DNA of 64,000 bases from Agromyces cavernae (lineage in GTDB: Bacteria; Actinomycetota; Actinomycetes; Actinomycetales; Microbacteriaceae), in the NCBI RefSeq assembly GCF_021044935.1, contig NZ_JAJNMP010000002.1, positions 372,001 through 436,000 on the forward strand. Direction: 5' to 3'. The translations under genes were made by a program, and so were the position numbers. The notes beneath the pieces are model-generated. The model saw only the letters and a program-made list of their open reading frames with translations. It was not told the DNA's origin and made no database searches. Positions 17,505 through 24,981 of the stretch are shown one piece after another (the first letter of the stretch is position 1; each line of letters opens with the position of its first letter).

Positions 17505-18002
17505 TCAGGCGGCGCGCCGCTCGCCGAGCCCGCGCTCGATGGCGGCGATGACCTCGGGAGCGTCGGGCTGCGTCGCCGGACGGAATCGCTGCACTTCGCC
17601 ATCGGGCTGGATGACGAACTTCTCGAAGTTCCACTTCACGCGGCCGGCCTTGCCCGAGGCATCGGGCACCTTCGTCAGCTCGGCGTACAACGGGTGCCGA
17701 TTGCGCCCGTTGACCTTGGCCTTCGCCATCAGCGGGAACGAGATGCCATAGGTCGTGGAGCAGAACTCCTTGATGTCGTCGGCACCGCCGGGCTCCTGCC
17801 CGGCGAACTGGTTGCACGGGAACCCGAGCACGGTGAACCCGCGGTCGCCATACTCGCGCTGCAGCGCCTCGAGCTTCTTGTACTGCGGCGTCAGGCCGCA
17901 CCGCGAGGCGACGTTCACGACCATGACGACGTCATCAGCGTATTCCGCGAGCGTTGCAGGGTCGCCGTCGATCGTCGTCAGCGGGATGTCTCGGATGTCC
18001 AC
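17505..18002 (-). CDS. glutathione-peroxidase family thiol peroxidase
   Basis: 165 aa. Reduces hydroperoxides with a catalytic Cys35 in VNVASRCGLTPQY. Tetrad partners are a Gln in the following helix and the Trp/Asn of VKWNFEKF. A second Cys in GFPCNQF (about residue 63) is in the usual position of the resolving region. It contains Cys rather than selenocysteine and probably uses thioredoxin or mycothiol, since Actinobacteria lack glutathione (family knowledge). The start is GTG 18002, seven bases after a TAGGCT box (18010-18015, minus strand). Confidence 0.93.
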   Translation of the reverse strand: MDIRDIPLTTIDGDPATLAEYADDVVMVVNVASRCGLTPQYKKLEALQREYGDRGFTVLGFPCNQFAGQEPGGADDIKEFCSTTYGISFPLMAKAKVNGRNRHPLYAELTKVPDASGKAGRVKWNFEKFVIQPDGEVQRFRPATQPDAPEVIAAIERGLGERRAA

Positions 18003-18009
18003 GTGCTCC

Positions 18010-18015
18010 AGCCTA
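18010..18015 (-). promoter_or_regulatory. -10 box of the peroxidase gene
   Basis: TAGGCT on the minus strand, seven bases before the GTG start; leaderless geometry. Confidence 0.5.
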
Positions 18016-18118
18016 AGCGCTGCCCATGGCGCGACCGGCGATCTGGGGAGACTCCCGGTCGAAGATCAGCCGGTGGAAGCCGGTGCGTCGCCGAACGCAG
18101 GTGGAGCACCTTCGGGCG

Positions 18119-18166
18119 TTGGCGTGTCGCGAAACTCGCGCGTATCATTCGAACACCTGTTCGAAT
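18119..18166 (+). promoter_or_regulatory. SOS promoter with a perfect LexA box
   Basis: -35 TTGGCG (18119-18124), an 18-base spacer, then -10 TATCAT (18143-18148). The LexA site TCGAACACCTGTTCGA (18149-18164) matches the actinobacterial consensus TCGAAC-N4-GTTCGA at every defined position. The palindrome extends to 20 bases (18147-18166). It lies directly on the -10/start region, where LexA would block transcription. Confidence 0.85.
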
Positions 18167-18179
18167 TCGGAGGCTCCTG

Positions 18180-18455
18180 ATGCTCCTCGCGCAACCCACA
18201 CCTGTGGCCGTATGGCTCGACGCCGCCGATCGCCCGGTGCGGCTCGTCTACCGGGGCGCCCGGTACACGACGATCGACCAGCCGACGCCGCTGCCCCAGG
18301 ACATCGACTGGCCACCCGGGATCACCCATCCGCCGACCGAGCCGCGCACCCCCGGTTGGCGACTGACGGCGCGCTCGACGGCGACCGGGGAGACACTCGT
18401 GTTCGACCTCCGCCAGGGCGCAAGCGGATGGCAGGTGGAGCAGGTCTACTCCTGA
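18180..18455 (+). CDS. LexA-controlled small protein, possibly DUF6504-like
   Basis: 91 aa, function unknown. A GGAGG Shine-Dalgarno ends six bases before the ATG, and a perfect LexA box and promoter lie just upstream, so it should be DNA-damage inducible. Residues 10-35 (VAVWLDAADRPVRLVYRGARY) resemble the F-x-W-x-G-R-x-Y-x-V core of DUF6504 proteins, which in Actinobacteria accompany imuB/dnaE2 mutasome genes; this match is from memory and moderate. No mutasome gene is next to it: downstream is a catalase remnant. There is no membrane segment or signal peptide. Confidence 0.75.
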   Translation: MLLAQPTPVAVWLDAADRPVRLVYRGARYTTIDQPTPLPQDIDWPPGITHPPTEPRTPGWRLTARSTATGETLVFDLRQGASGWQVEQVYS

Positions 18456-18540
18456 TGGACCGAGGCGAATGGCCGGACTGCTTGTAGTTCACGAGCACGA
18501 ACGCGAATGACCGGCCCTGTAGGCGCGGGTCATTCGAGGG

Positions 18541-18705
18541 GTGTGGCCGCACAGCGACTACCCGCTCAACCCCGTCGGCACGCTCACGCTGAACCGCAAC
18601 CCGCGGAACTTCTTCGCTGAGACCGAGCAGGCCGCGTTCTCGCCCGGCAACACGGTGCCCGGCATTGCGATCAGCTCCGACAAGATCGGCGCCGGGGTGC
18701 GGTGA
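18541..18705 (+). pseudogene. catalase remnant (internal fragment)
   Basis: 54 codons, ending at TGA 18703, read as [20 protein letters not shown] then [20 protein letters not shown]. This is the conserved catalase segment normally followed by SPDKMLQGRLFAY. Here similarity stops after SSDKIGAG and the frame closes. Nothing catalase-like precedes it: the heme-binding and catalytic His/Asn parts are absent. The fragment abuts the 3' end of the aminotransferase gene (stop at 18722), so the catalase was probably destroyed when that segment arrived. Confidence 0.85.
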
Positions 18706-18721
18706 CCCGATGGCACATCGG

Positions 18722-19990
18722 TCACGACGACGCCCGCCCCCGGAGTCCGCTGAGGGGCGTCGTCGCATCCCGAATGCTTCGAAGTCGAGAGCCCGGAGCG
18801 GGCGTTCGCATCTCCCAAGCTCGGTGCAGGCGGTCCGCCGCTTCCTCGAGTTGAGTGCTCGTCAGCTCGCTGAACGAGAGTCGCAGGTAGCCGCGGAAGC
18901 GCTGTTCGGTTCCGGCGGCGAACCACTCTCCTCGCTGATAGAACACCCCTTCCTCTTGGGCGAGGTCGTGGAGGCGGTCGAAATCCGTGCCCCGATCCAT
19001 GAACTGAGCCCAGAGGAAGAAGCCGCCTTGGGGCTCGGTGAGCCGAACCTCGTTGCCGAACCGCGTCAGCAAGGCTGAACCTAAGACTGCCGCCTTCTTG
19101 GCATAGTGCGCGCCGGCGTTGGCGAGCGAGTCAACGTACTCCGGCCGCCGCACGATGCGTAGGGCGATCTCCTGGAGCACCCCGCTCGTCTGGCCGTCGA
19201 GCCGGTTGCGGAGTTTGATGAATTGCTCCGCGAGGTGGGCGGGGACGACGTTCCATCCGAGACGCAAGGCTGGTCCAAGTGTCTTCGAAAACGAGTTCAC
19301 GGCGACCACGCGCTCGGCGTCCAGCAGCCGTGACCGATTTGCGCTTGTTCGCGGCTCGAATGGAAGGTCGCGGTACGGGTCGTCGAAGATGATCGTGAAG
19401 CCGTATCGTTCGGCAAGCTCGGCCAGCTGGGCCTCCCTGCCGGGGCTGAGCGTTGCACCTGATGGGTTCTGGAAGGTCGGTACGGTGAAGAGCGCATTCG
19501 GGCGAAGGCCGGATCGGAGCAGGGTTGCGAGTTCGTCTACGTCGATGCCGGCGCCGTCGACTCGCACCGGGACGACGCGGACCTCGAGCAGGTCGAGCAG
19601 CCTGAGGAACAGCGGATAGACCGGGTCATCGACGATGATCGTGTCTCCGTCGTCGAGGGTGCCGAGGACGGCGAGGGCGAGGCCGTGCGCGCCACCGGAG
19701 GTGATGATCACGCGAGTGGGATCCACGCCTTCGCGTTCGCCGAGCCAGGAACGCAACGCTGGGATGCCGGGCGCAGGAACGTAGCGTAAGGATGCCGCAA
19801 AGTCGGCAGCGCCCGTGAGGTCTTCGACGGCATCGCGGTAGAGGGCGACCGGGAGCACCGCGGGGTCGGGGTTCCCGCCGCCGAGATCAAGGCTTCCGGC
19901 ACGGTGGCGGATGAGGCTTGCGTCACCGAAGCCGCTTCGGCCCGGCAGTGAGGAGAGGAGCCTGCTCGCTCCGGCGTTCGCGTCAACCAT
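18722..19990 (-). CDS. PLP-dependent aminotransferase, fold type I (MocR/AAA-like without HTH)
   Basis: 422 aa. Similar to the aminotransferase half of MocR proteins and to 2-aminoadipate-type transaminases, but with no GntR DNA-binding domain. Conserved parts are DLGGGNPDPAVLP, the phosphate-binding ITSGGAHGLAL, the cofactor Asp in IIFDDPYRDL, and the PLP Lys in NSFSKTLGPALRLGW. ATG 19990 has a GGAGAA Shine-Dalgarno and overlaps the oxidase stop by eight bases. It is the last gene of the metQ-N-I-oxidase-aminotransferase operon. Re-amination of a 2-oxoacid made by the oxidase is plausible (inference). A/T-ending codons are more frequent than in the neighbours, by eye. Confidence 0.85.
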   Translation of the reverse strand: MVDANAGASRLLSSLPGRSGFGDASLIRHRAGSLDLGGGNPDPAVLPVALYRDAVEDLTGAADFAASLRYVPAPGIPALRSWLGEREGVDPTRVIITSGGAHGLALAVLGTLDDGDTIIVDDPVYPLFLRLLDLLEVRVVPVRVDGAGIDVDELATLLRSGLRPNALFTVPTFQNPSGATLSPGREAQLAELAERYGFTIIFDDPYRDLPFEPRTSANRSRLLDAERVVAVNSFSKTLGPALRLGWNVVPAHLAEQFIKLRNRLDGQTSGVLQEIALRIVRRPEYVDSLANAGAHYAKKAAVLGSALLTRFGNEVRLTEPQGGFFLWAQFMDRGTDFDRLHDLAQEEGVFYQRGEWFAAGTEQRFRGYLRLSFSELTSTQLEEAADRLHRAWEMRTPAPGSRLRSIRDATTPLSGLRGRASS

Positions 19991-20978
19991 CAGTTCTCCT
20001 TGGCGGTTTGAGGTGGGAGTAGGGCCGGTCCGGCCGGAAGGGGTCGAGCTCATGGCTGCGGATGCCTCGAAGTTCGTCGACGACGAGCTCAGCTAGAACC
20101 GGGGCGAGCGTGACACCGCTGTGCGACAAGAGAATGTATACGGATGGCGCGACCCACCCGGTCACGGGAAGCCCGTCGAGCGCTTGTGGCCGGTTCGCTG
20201 CCCTGATCTCGAGGAATCCCGCGTCGTTCAGCTCGAGGTTGTGCTCCACTGCCCGTGCCCGGAGTTCTGGCCAGACATGCTCCCGCGTGAGCGGAAGACG
20301 TTTCGCTGCGAGACTGCGCTCGAGTGCGAGGGATTGGAGGGCGATTCGGTTCCCACCGTCTGGGCGGATGTTCAGCAGGTCCGATGCGTGGATCGTCCCG
20401 AGCTTCGCTTTGGTCGACGCTCGCAGGACGAACCCTGCCGGCCCAGTCGCGTCGCCGAGGACTCCAGGACCTTCGGTGATGCCTGCAAGCAGGACCGGTG
20501 AGTCGACACCCGCGGCGATGATCACCCGATCGACTCGAAGGTCCTCGCCCGTGTCGAGGCCGACCTGGACCGAGCAGGCGCGATCCGTCGTGGTTTTGAG
20601 GCAGCTGACTGTGACTCCGAAACGTGCCGTGCCTCCGGCCGAATGCAGCGACCCGAGCTGTGCGTTTGCGAACGCTTCAGTGTCGACGTAGCCGTCATCG
20701 GGGTAGCTCTGGGCGTCGAATTGGGCGCTGACGGGATGGAACCATCGGTTTCCCGCGTGCGCCGTACGACCGAGCTCGTTGAGCGCGGCGTAGGCGTGCG
20801 GGTGCTTGTCATGGGCATTCACCCAGGCGAAGCTTGCGGCGCTCGCACCGCGGCACGGTTCGGCCTCGCGTTCGATGAGGGTCACCTCGAACCCGGCCGC
20901 GGCGGCCTCAGCAGCAACACAGACACCGAGAACCCCTGCGCCGATGACGACGACGGTTGGTGCGGAGGGTCCGGTCAT
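19983..20978 (-). CDS. FAD-dependent oxidoreductase, D-amino-acid-oxidase family
   Basis: 331 aa. The N-terminal dinucleotide fold VVVIGAGVLGVCVAAEAAA with the acidic residue of LIERE, and the C-terminal flavin-binding GLPVTGWVAPSVYILLSHSG, mark the DAO/GlpO family. Members oxidise the C-N bond of D-amino acids, glycine, sarcosine or other secondary amines. The N-terminal ASAASFAWVNAHDKHPHAYA segment is typical of uncharacterised DAO relatives. It starts two bases after metI and overlaps the aminotransferase, so its substrate is probably imported by the adjacent MetNIQ-type transporter (inference). Confidence 0.88.
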   Translation of the reverse strand: MTGPSAPTVVVIGAGVLGVCVAAEAAAAGFEVTLIEREAEPCRGASAASFAWVNAHDKHPHAYAALNELGRTAHAGNRWFHPVSAQFDAQSYPDDGYVDTEAFANAQLGSLHSAGGTARFGVTVSCLKTTTDRACSVQVGLDTGEDLRVDRVIIAAGVDSPVLLAGITEGPGVLGDATGPAGFVLRASTKAKLGTIHASDLLNIRPDGGNRIALQSLALERSLAAKRLPLTREHVWPELRARAVEHNLELNDAGFLEIRAANRPQALDGLPVTGWVAPSVYILLSHSGVTLAPVLAELVVDELRGIRSHELDPFRPDRPYSHLKPPRRTDG

Positions 20979-20980
20979 CG

Positions 20981-21646
20981 TCAGTCGATGAAACGGTGGG
21001 CGAGGCGGTTCCCAGCGAACTGCACGAGCTGGACGAGGCCGATGAGCACCACGATGATCAGGATCATGACCGGATAGTCGAAGCGCTGATACCCGTACGT
21101 GAGCGCGAGGTTGCCGAGACCGCCGCCGCCGACAGCGCCAGCGACCGCTGTCGCGTCGATCAAGGCGACGAAGATGAATGTCAACGACAGCAGGAGCGGC
21201 CCGAGGGCCTCTCGCATGACGAAGCCGAAGAGGATGTGCAGCGGACGCGCGCCGGCCGCGGTGGCGGCTTCGACCACTGCCGGGTCGACCGCGACCAGGT
21301 TGGTCTCGGCGACCCGGGCGATGCCGACGGAGGCGGCGATGGTCAACGGCAGAATCGCAGCCGACGGGCCGATGCTCGTTCCGATGAGTGCCCGTGTCAC
21401 TGGTGTCAGTGCGATCAGCAGAATGATGAACGGAATCGGCCGCAAGGTGTTCACCATCATGTTCAGGGCGGTGTGTGCAACGCGGTTGTGGAGCAGCTGC
21501 CCCGGCCTGGTCGCGAAGAGGAAGATGCCCAGGGTGAGTCCGACGATGGCGGCGAGGAAGAAGGACAGGCTCACCATGAACAGCGTCTCAGCGAGCGCTT
21601 TGGCGACCTTCGGGATCACGACGTCGAGCTCCAGCTCGTTCACCAT
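20981..21646 (-). CDS. metI: methionine-type ABC transporter permease
   Basis: 221 aa, five predicted transmembrane segments, and the EAA loop EAATAAGARPLHILFGFVMR that docks to MetN. The GGLGNLALTYGYQRFD motif is characteristic of MetI. It overlaps the metN 3' end by seven bases and is followed at once by the oxidase gene. With MetN and MetQ it forms a complete importer. MetNIQ systems carry L- and D-methionine and some other amino acids or derivatives. Confidence 0.92.
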   Translation of the reverse strand: MVNELELDVVIPKVAKALAETLFMVSLSFFLAAIVGLTLGIFLFATRPGQLLHNRVAHTALNMMVNTLRPIPFIILLIALTPVTRALIGTSIGPSAAILPLTIAASVGIARVAETNLVAVDPAVVEAATAAGARPLHILFGFVMREALGPLLLSLTFIFVALIDATAVAGAVGGGGLGNLALTYGYQRFDYPVMILIIVVLIGLVQLVQFAGNRLAHRFID

Positions 21647-22659
21647 TCCGTGACCACCACCCGGTCAGCGAGCTCAGTCACGAATCGATCGAGGTCAGCT
21701 GCGTCACCGAGGAGGGCGAGATTGAGCTGACCGTACGGTTGGTCTTTCACTCGCGCGACAGCACCCTGGATGATGGTGAAGTCGATGTGGTGCTGGCGTG
21801 CGAGGCGGCTGATCACCGGGTCATCGTCCAGGTGTTGGCCGACCGCTACGGAGATCCTTCGCCCACGGAATTGGTTCCGCAGGCTCGACTTCTCACCCTC
21901 GGTGAGGGCGGTGCGCGTGTACGGTCCGACGAGAGCCCCGCTCACCGGGTGGTTCGGTTGTGCGAGGATCTGGTGGATGTCACCGGTTTCGACGACCCGG
22001 CCGTCGCTCAGGATCGAGACGCGATCCGCGAGACGACCGATGACGTCCATCTCGTGGGTGACGACGACGATAGTGATGCCAAGCTGGTCATTGACCGAGC
22101 GCAACAGGTCGACGATCTCGGTCGTCGTCTGCGGGTCGAGGGCGCTCGTTGCCTCGTCCGCAAGAAGAATCGACGGGTTGTTCGCGATGGCGCGCGCGAT
22201 GCCGACGCGCTGCTTCTGCCCGCCCGAGAGCTGCCGTGGCCGGGCGAATGCCTTGCCACCGAGACCGACGAAGTCGAGGAGCTCGGCGACGCGGTTCCGA
22301 ATCGCCTGCGACTTCCAGCCGGCGAGCTTCAACGGCGTTGCGATGTTCCCATAGACGGTTCGAGAGTTCCAGAGACCGAACTGCTGGAACACCATCCCGA
22401 TCCTTCTCCGCAGTTCGCGAAGTTCGTTCGCGTCCAGCGCGCCGATATCGACGCCGTCGACGAACACCTTCCCAGAGGACGGCCGCTCAAGCCCGTTGAT
22501 GGTGCGCAGCAGCGTGGACTTGCCCGCTCCAGAACGTCCGATCAGTCCGTAGATCTCACCAGCGTTCACGGTGAGGTTGATGTCATCGAGGGCCATGGAT
22601 TTCGTGCCGTTGACAGTGAATTCCTTGGACACTCCGCTGAGGCGGATGCGTTGGGTCAT
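21640..22659 (-). CDS. metN: methionine-type ABC transporter ATP-binding protein
   Basis: 339 aa. Walker A GRSGAGKST (about residues 40-48), Q-loop VFQQFGLW, signature LSGGQKQRVG, Walker B ILLADEATSALD, and H-loop VVTHEMD. A C-terminal NIL (ACT-like) domain of about 80 residues (from about 255) is the regulatory site that binds methionine in E. coli MetN, giving trans-inhibition. ATG 22659 is chosen; an in-frame GTG lies 15 bases upstream. A 78-base gap separates it from metQ. Confidence 0.94.
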   Translation of the reverse strand: MTQRIRLSGVSKEFTVNGTKSMALDDINLTVNAGEIYGLIGRSGAGKSTLLRTINGLERPSSGKVFVDGVDIGALDANELRELRRRIGMVFQQFGLWNSRTVYGNIATPLKLAGWKSQAIRNRVAELLDFVGLGGKAFARPRQLSGGQKQRVGIARAIANNPSILLADEATSALDPQTTTEIVDLLRSVNDQLGITIVVVTHEMDVIGRLADRVSILSDGRVVETGDIHQILAQPNHPVSGALVGPYTRTALTEGEKSSLRNQFRGRRISVAVGQHLDDDPVISRLARQHHIDFTIIQGAVARVKDQPYGQLNLALLGDAADLDRFVTELADRVVVTEW

Positions 22660-22737
22660 GGTCCTGTATCTCACGGGGCGTTCGATGAGTGGACGGCTCG
22701 GTGCGGGGCGAATACGGTTCGCCCCACACCGGCGAGG

Positions 22738-23694
22738 TCACTGTTCGGTCAGGTCGGCGAGAGCCCTGCGGAGGTCATCGACGGGCAGCTCAACGATGGT
22801 GGCCTCCCCGCGCTTCTCCTCTTCAAGCGCGGCGACGACGCGCTCGTCACGGTAAGTCTTCTCGAGGAGCGCCCAAGCCGGGTTCTCGATGTTGTCCGCA
22901 CGGGTTGCGACGACGATCGCGTACGGACTGGAAGTCTTCGCGGTGGCGTCTTCCAGTACGAGCGCGTCCTCGCTGGTCACCCCGAGTGCGGGGTCGAGGT
23001 CATCAGCGCCGAGAACCACCGCGCTGATGGTCGGGTCCGAGTACGCGGTCTGAACGGACTCGTGTGCGATGCGGACCAGTTCGATGTTCCGCGGGTTCGC
23101 GCTGATGTCTTCTTCCGTGGGAAAGACACCTGCGTCGTCGGAGACTTCCAGGACGCCTGCTGTCTCCAGGATGAAGAGGGAACGTGAGAAATTCGCCGGA
23201 TCATCCGGAACCGCAACACGAGCACCTTCTGGCAGCTCCTCCGCCGCAGCGTAGTCCTGCGAGAACAGCCCCCACGTCGAGATCACCGTCGAGAACAGCG
23301 GGGTGATGTCCTCGTCGTTCGCACCGTTGAACTGGCTGAGCCAGGCCACGTGCTGGAACGAGTTCGCGTCGACCTCCCCCTCCACAAGGGCGGTGTTGGG
23401 AAGGTAGGGGTCGTCGAAGTTGATGAACTCGATGGCCAGTCCGTTCTCCCGGCCGACTTCGACGATGGCGTCCTGGAAGTCACTCTGAGCGGTGTCAGCG
23501 ATCTTCAAGGCGATCAACTCGCTGCCCCCTCCCTCGGCATTCGCAGCCGAGTTCTGCAACGCGACGGCCGTGATGATTCCCGCGGCGAGCACGGCCACTG
23601 CGCCCGCCGCGATGATCGCGCCGATCTTCCGACGCTTCTTCCGAGATTCGAGATGCGCGTCGATCTCAACACTGCTTGACGGGTCGTTGGACAT
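22738..23694 (-). CDS. metQ: MetQ/NlpA-type substrate-binding protein with uncleaved membrane anchor
   Basis: 318 aa. The NlpA core is clear: ALKIADTAQSDFQDAIVEVG, the ligand-loop region FINFDDPYLPNTALVEGEVD, SFQHVAWLSQFN, VAVPDDPANFSRSLFIL, and a C-terminal helix. The N-terminus is unusual: 25 polar and basic residues (SRKKRRK) precede one hydrophobic helix (about 25-47, IGAIIAAGAVAVLAAGIITA), and there is no lipobox Cys. It therefore looks anchored as a single-pass type II protein instead of a lipoprotein. A good AGAAGGAG Shine-Dalgarno lies six bases before the ATG. First gene of the operon. Confidence 0.9.
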   Translation of the reverse strand: MSNDPSSSVEIDAHLESRKKRRKIGAIIAAGAVAVLAAGIITAVALQNSAANAEGGGSELIALKIADTAQSDFQDAIVEVGRENGLAIEFINFDDPYLPNTALVEGEVDANSFQHVAWLSQFNGANDEDITPLFSTVISTWGLFSQDYAAAEELPEGARVAVPDDPANFSRSLFILETAGVLEVSDDAGVFPTEEDISANPRNIELVRIAHESVQTAYSDPTISAVVLGADDLDPALGVTSEDALVLEDATAKTSSPYAIVVATRADNIENPAWALLEKTYRDERVVAALEEEKRGEATIVELPVDDLRRALADLTEQ

Positions 23695-24118
23695 TCTGGG
23701 CTCCTTCTGGGCGGCGGGGGGGGCAGCCCGCTTCCGCTCCCGGGCGTCTGTATATGCTCGGGTCGGTGGGCGGGTCAGGTGGATCTGGGCACCACGCTAC
23801 GGAGGCGGATCGGTGCGCACGGCCCTCCGTGTAAGGCGCGGTAACGGTCGGTCACCAGGGGTAGGACACCGTCAAACGAGGTAACACCGAATCCGCGACG
23901 ACGATCCAAGACGCCACCGTGATACCCGAAGACCACGCACGCGCACGCGAGAATCGGGCGTGCGTACAGACCAGTGGTCACTGGCAGTTGCGACGGTGCG
24001 CACCGACGTGTCGTACGTCAGCGGTCATGTCCACACGAGCTTTCGCCGGCGCCGTTCTTGCGAGGCATCAGCTTCCGCCCAGTCATGCCCGGATCGGGAT
24101 GTCGGCAGCCGGGCTCCG
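23695..24118. other. intergenic region upstream of the met operon, no gene seen
   Basis: 424 bases with short open frames only, none with family features or a ribosome binding site. It contains a run of eight G (23716-23723) near the metQ start. I looked for the conserved helices of SAM-type riboswitches on the minus strand and did not find them. The operon promoter must lie here, but no -35/-10 pair stands out. Confidence 0.5.
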
Positions 24119-24192
24119 ACGCGACGGCAGGATTCGAACCTGCGAATAACGGGATATGAGTCCGTCCCCTTCGGCCGCTTGGGTACGCCGCG
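24119..24192 (-). tRNA. tRNA with CAT anticodon (Met-type), atypical, possibly degenerate
   Basis: Cloverleaf on the minus strand: acceptor CGCGGCG with CGTCGCG (one G-U), D arm ACCCAAGCGGCCGAAGGGG resembling class II tRNAs, anticodon loop CTCATAT (CAT at 34-36), a five-base variable loop, and a perfect T arm GCAGG-TTCGAAT-CCTGC. Odd points are an A-C mismatch closing the anticodon stem, a three-pair D stem, a U discriminator and no encoded CCA. It resembles neither the elongator nor the Ile2 tRNA I would expect. It may be an element-borne or decaying gene. The met operon island lies on its 3' side. Confidence 0.6.
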
Positions 24193-24346
24193 ATGCCCCA
24201 ACCGTAGAACGACGCCAACCAGATGACACCACGATGACGAACGACTGCTCCGTGTTGCCACGCGTTGCAGCGCCGCAGACTCGGATCAGCGGCGCCGACC
24301 AGTGTCGCGCAACGATCACAACATGAGCTGAACAGCCATCCACGCG

Positions 24347-24378
24347 TGTGGCGGCGACCCAACGGGGCCGCCGCCACA
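24347..24378. repeat. inverted repeat next to the integrase remnant
   Basis: 9-bp perfect arms (24347-24355 and 24370-24378, TGTGGCGGC/GCCGCCACA) with a 14-base loop. No U-run. It lies at the point where integrase similarity ends and could be a terminator or a recombination scar. Confidence 0.4.
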
Positions 24379-24380
24379 GT

Positions 24381-24545
24381 CGTGTCTGTTGCTTCGGCGC
24401 GGCGACCGCGGACCTCGCGCACGCGGAGCGTGCCGTAGCTGCCGTCGAGGCGCCGGAAGCGCAGCGCGCGGCGCACCCGCCCGTAGGGTAGGTCTTGATA
24501 CGTGATCTCGCCATACGAGCCTGGCGCGAGTTTGTTGCGTGCCAT
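24381..24545 (-). pseudogene. tyrosine-type integrase remnant (N-terminal fragment)
   Basis: The first ~55 codons read MARNKLAPGSYGEITYQ then DLPYGRVRRALRFRRLDGSYG, the N-terminal SAM-like start of actinobacterial phage and ICE integrases (pattern M-A-R-x-P-L-x-x-G-x-x-G-x-I). Beyond this, similarity is lost. The open frame then drifts through the tRNA gene, and the catalytic Arg/His/Arg/Tyr domain is absent. The location between two tRNAs and just downstream of an excisionase-like remnant fits a decayed integrative element. Confidence 0.65.
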
Positions 24546-24588
24546 CAGTGGCGCCCTCGGTCAGAGGAGATGGGCACGATCGAGCTGG

Positions 24589-24818
24589 TCACCGTCGGTC
24601 CGTTCGAGACTTCAGCCACACCTCGACGTTCGCGTTCGGCTGTAGCGGAGGTGCTTGCCGAGCTTGGTGGCCTTCGGGCCAGTGCCCCCGAGATGCCAGT
24701 GGCAGATCGTCTCTTTTGAGAGCTGCAGATACTCCGCAAGCTCGTCGATTGTGAGATAGTCCCCGAGCCTCTCGATGAATCGAGCCGGCGGAGCGGTGAA
24801 TGGAACGGATGTGCTCAT
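24589..24818 (-). pseudogene. excisionase/AlpA-like helix-turn-helix gene, frameshifted near its 3' end
   Basis: From ATG 24818 the frame gives DYLTIDELAEYLQLSKETI then GPKATKLGKHLRYSR, the MerR/AlpA-type HTH of excisionases. It then runs into a stop at about 24612. The expected ending (NVEVWLKSRTDRR, stop at 24589) continues in another frame, so an indel of one or two bases lies near 24640-24655. A functional protein would need that shift corrected. The neighbour downstream on the same strand is the integrase remnant, the usual xis-int order. Confidence 0.65.
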
Positions 24819-24903
24819 ACTCCTTAGGAGTGCGGCACAGACCCCGGTTGTTCGCTGTCCGCCGTGATCCGTTGTGGATCGCTGTGGGACGCGGGACGTT
24901 CTG

Positions 24904-24925
24904 AAAAAGGCCCCAAAAAGGCCCC
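24904..24925. repeat. 11-bp tandem direct repeat
   Basis: AAAAAGGCCCC occurs twice head to tail (24904-24914 and 24915-24925) between the excisionase remnant and the tRNA-Ala terminator. Possible arm-type recombinase site or att-region debris. Confidence 0.6.
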
Positions 24926-24948
24926 AAGTGCCCTAGATAACGAAAAGA

Positions 24949-24981
24949 ACCCCTGAGAACTTCCGTTCATCAGGGGTTTTT
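24949..24981. terminator. bidirectional intrinsic terminator after tRNA-Ala
   Basis: 8-bp arms ACCCCTGA/TCAGGGGT (24949-24956 and 24970-24977), extended by an inner GAAC/GTTC stem. The plus strand ends in a run of T. The minus strand, downstream of the tRNA-Ala 3' end, continues TTCTTTTC. Confidence 0.8.

Noticed and set aside
23695..24118. Possible SAM or other riboswitch upstream of metQ
   Set aside because: The conserved cores of SAM-I/IV-type switches are not present on the minus strand. Only generic GC-rich stems can be drawn.
24018..24545. Full-length reading of the integrase-like frame as an intact gene
   Set aside because: Only the first ~55 codons resemble an integrase. The rest runs through the tRNA gene in the same orientation and lacks the catalytic domain.
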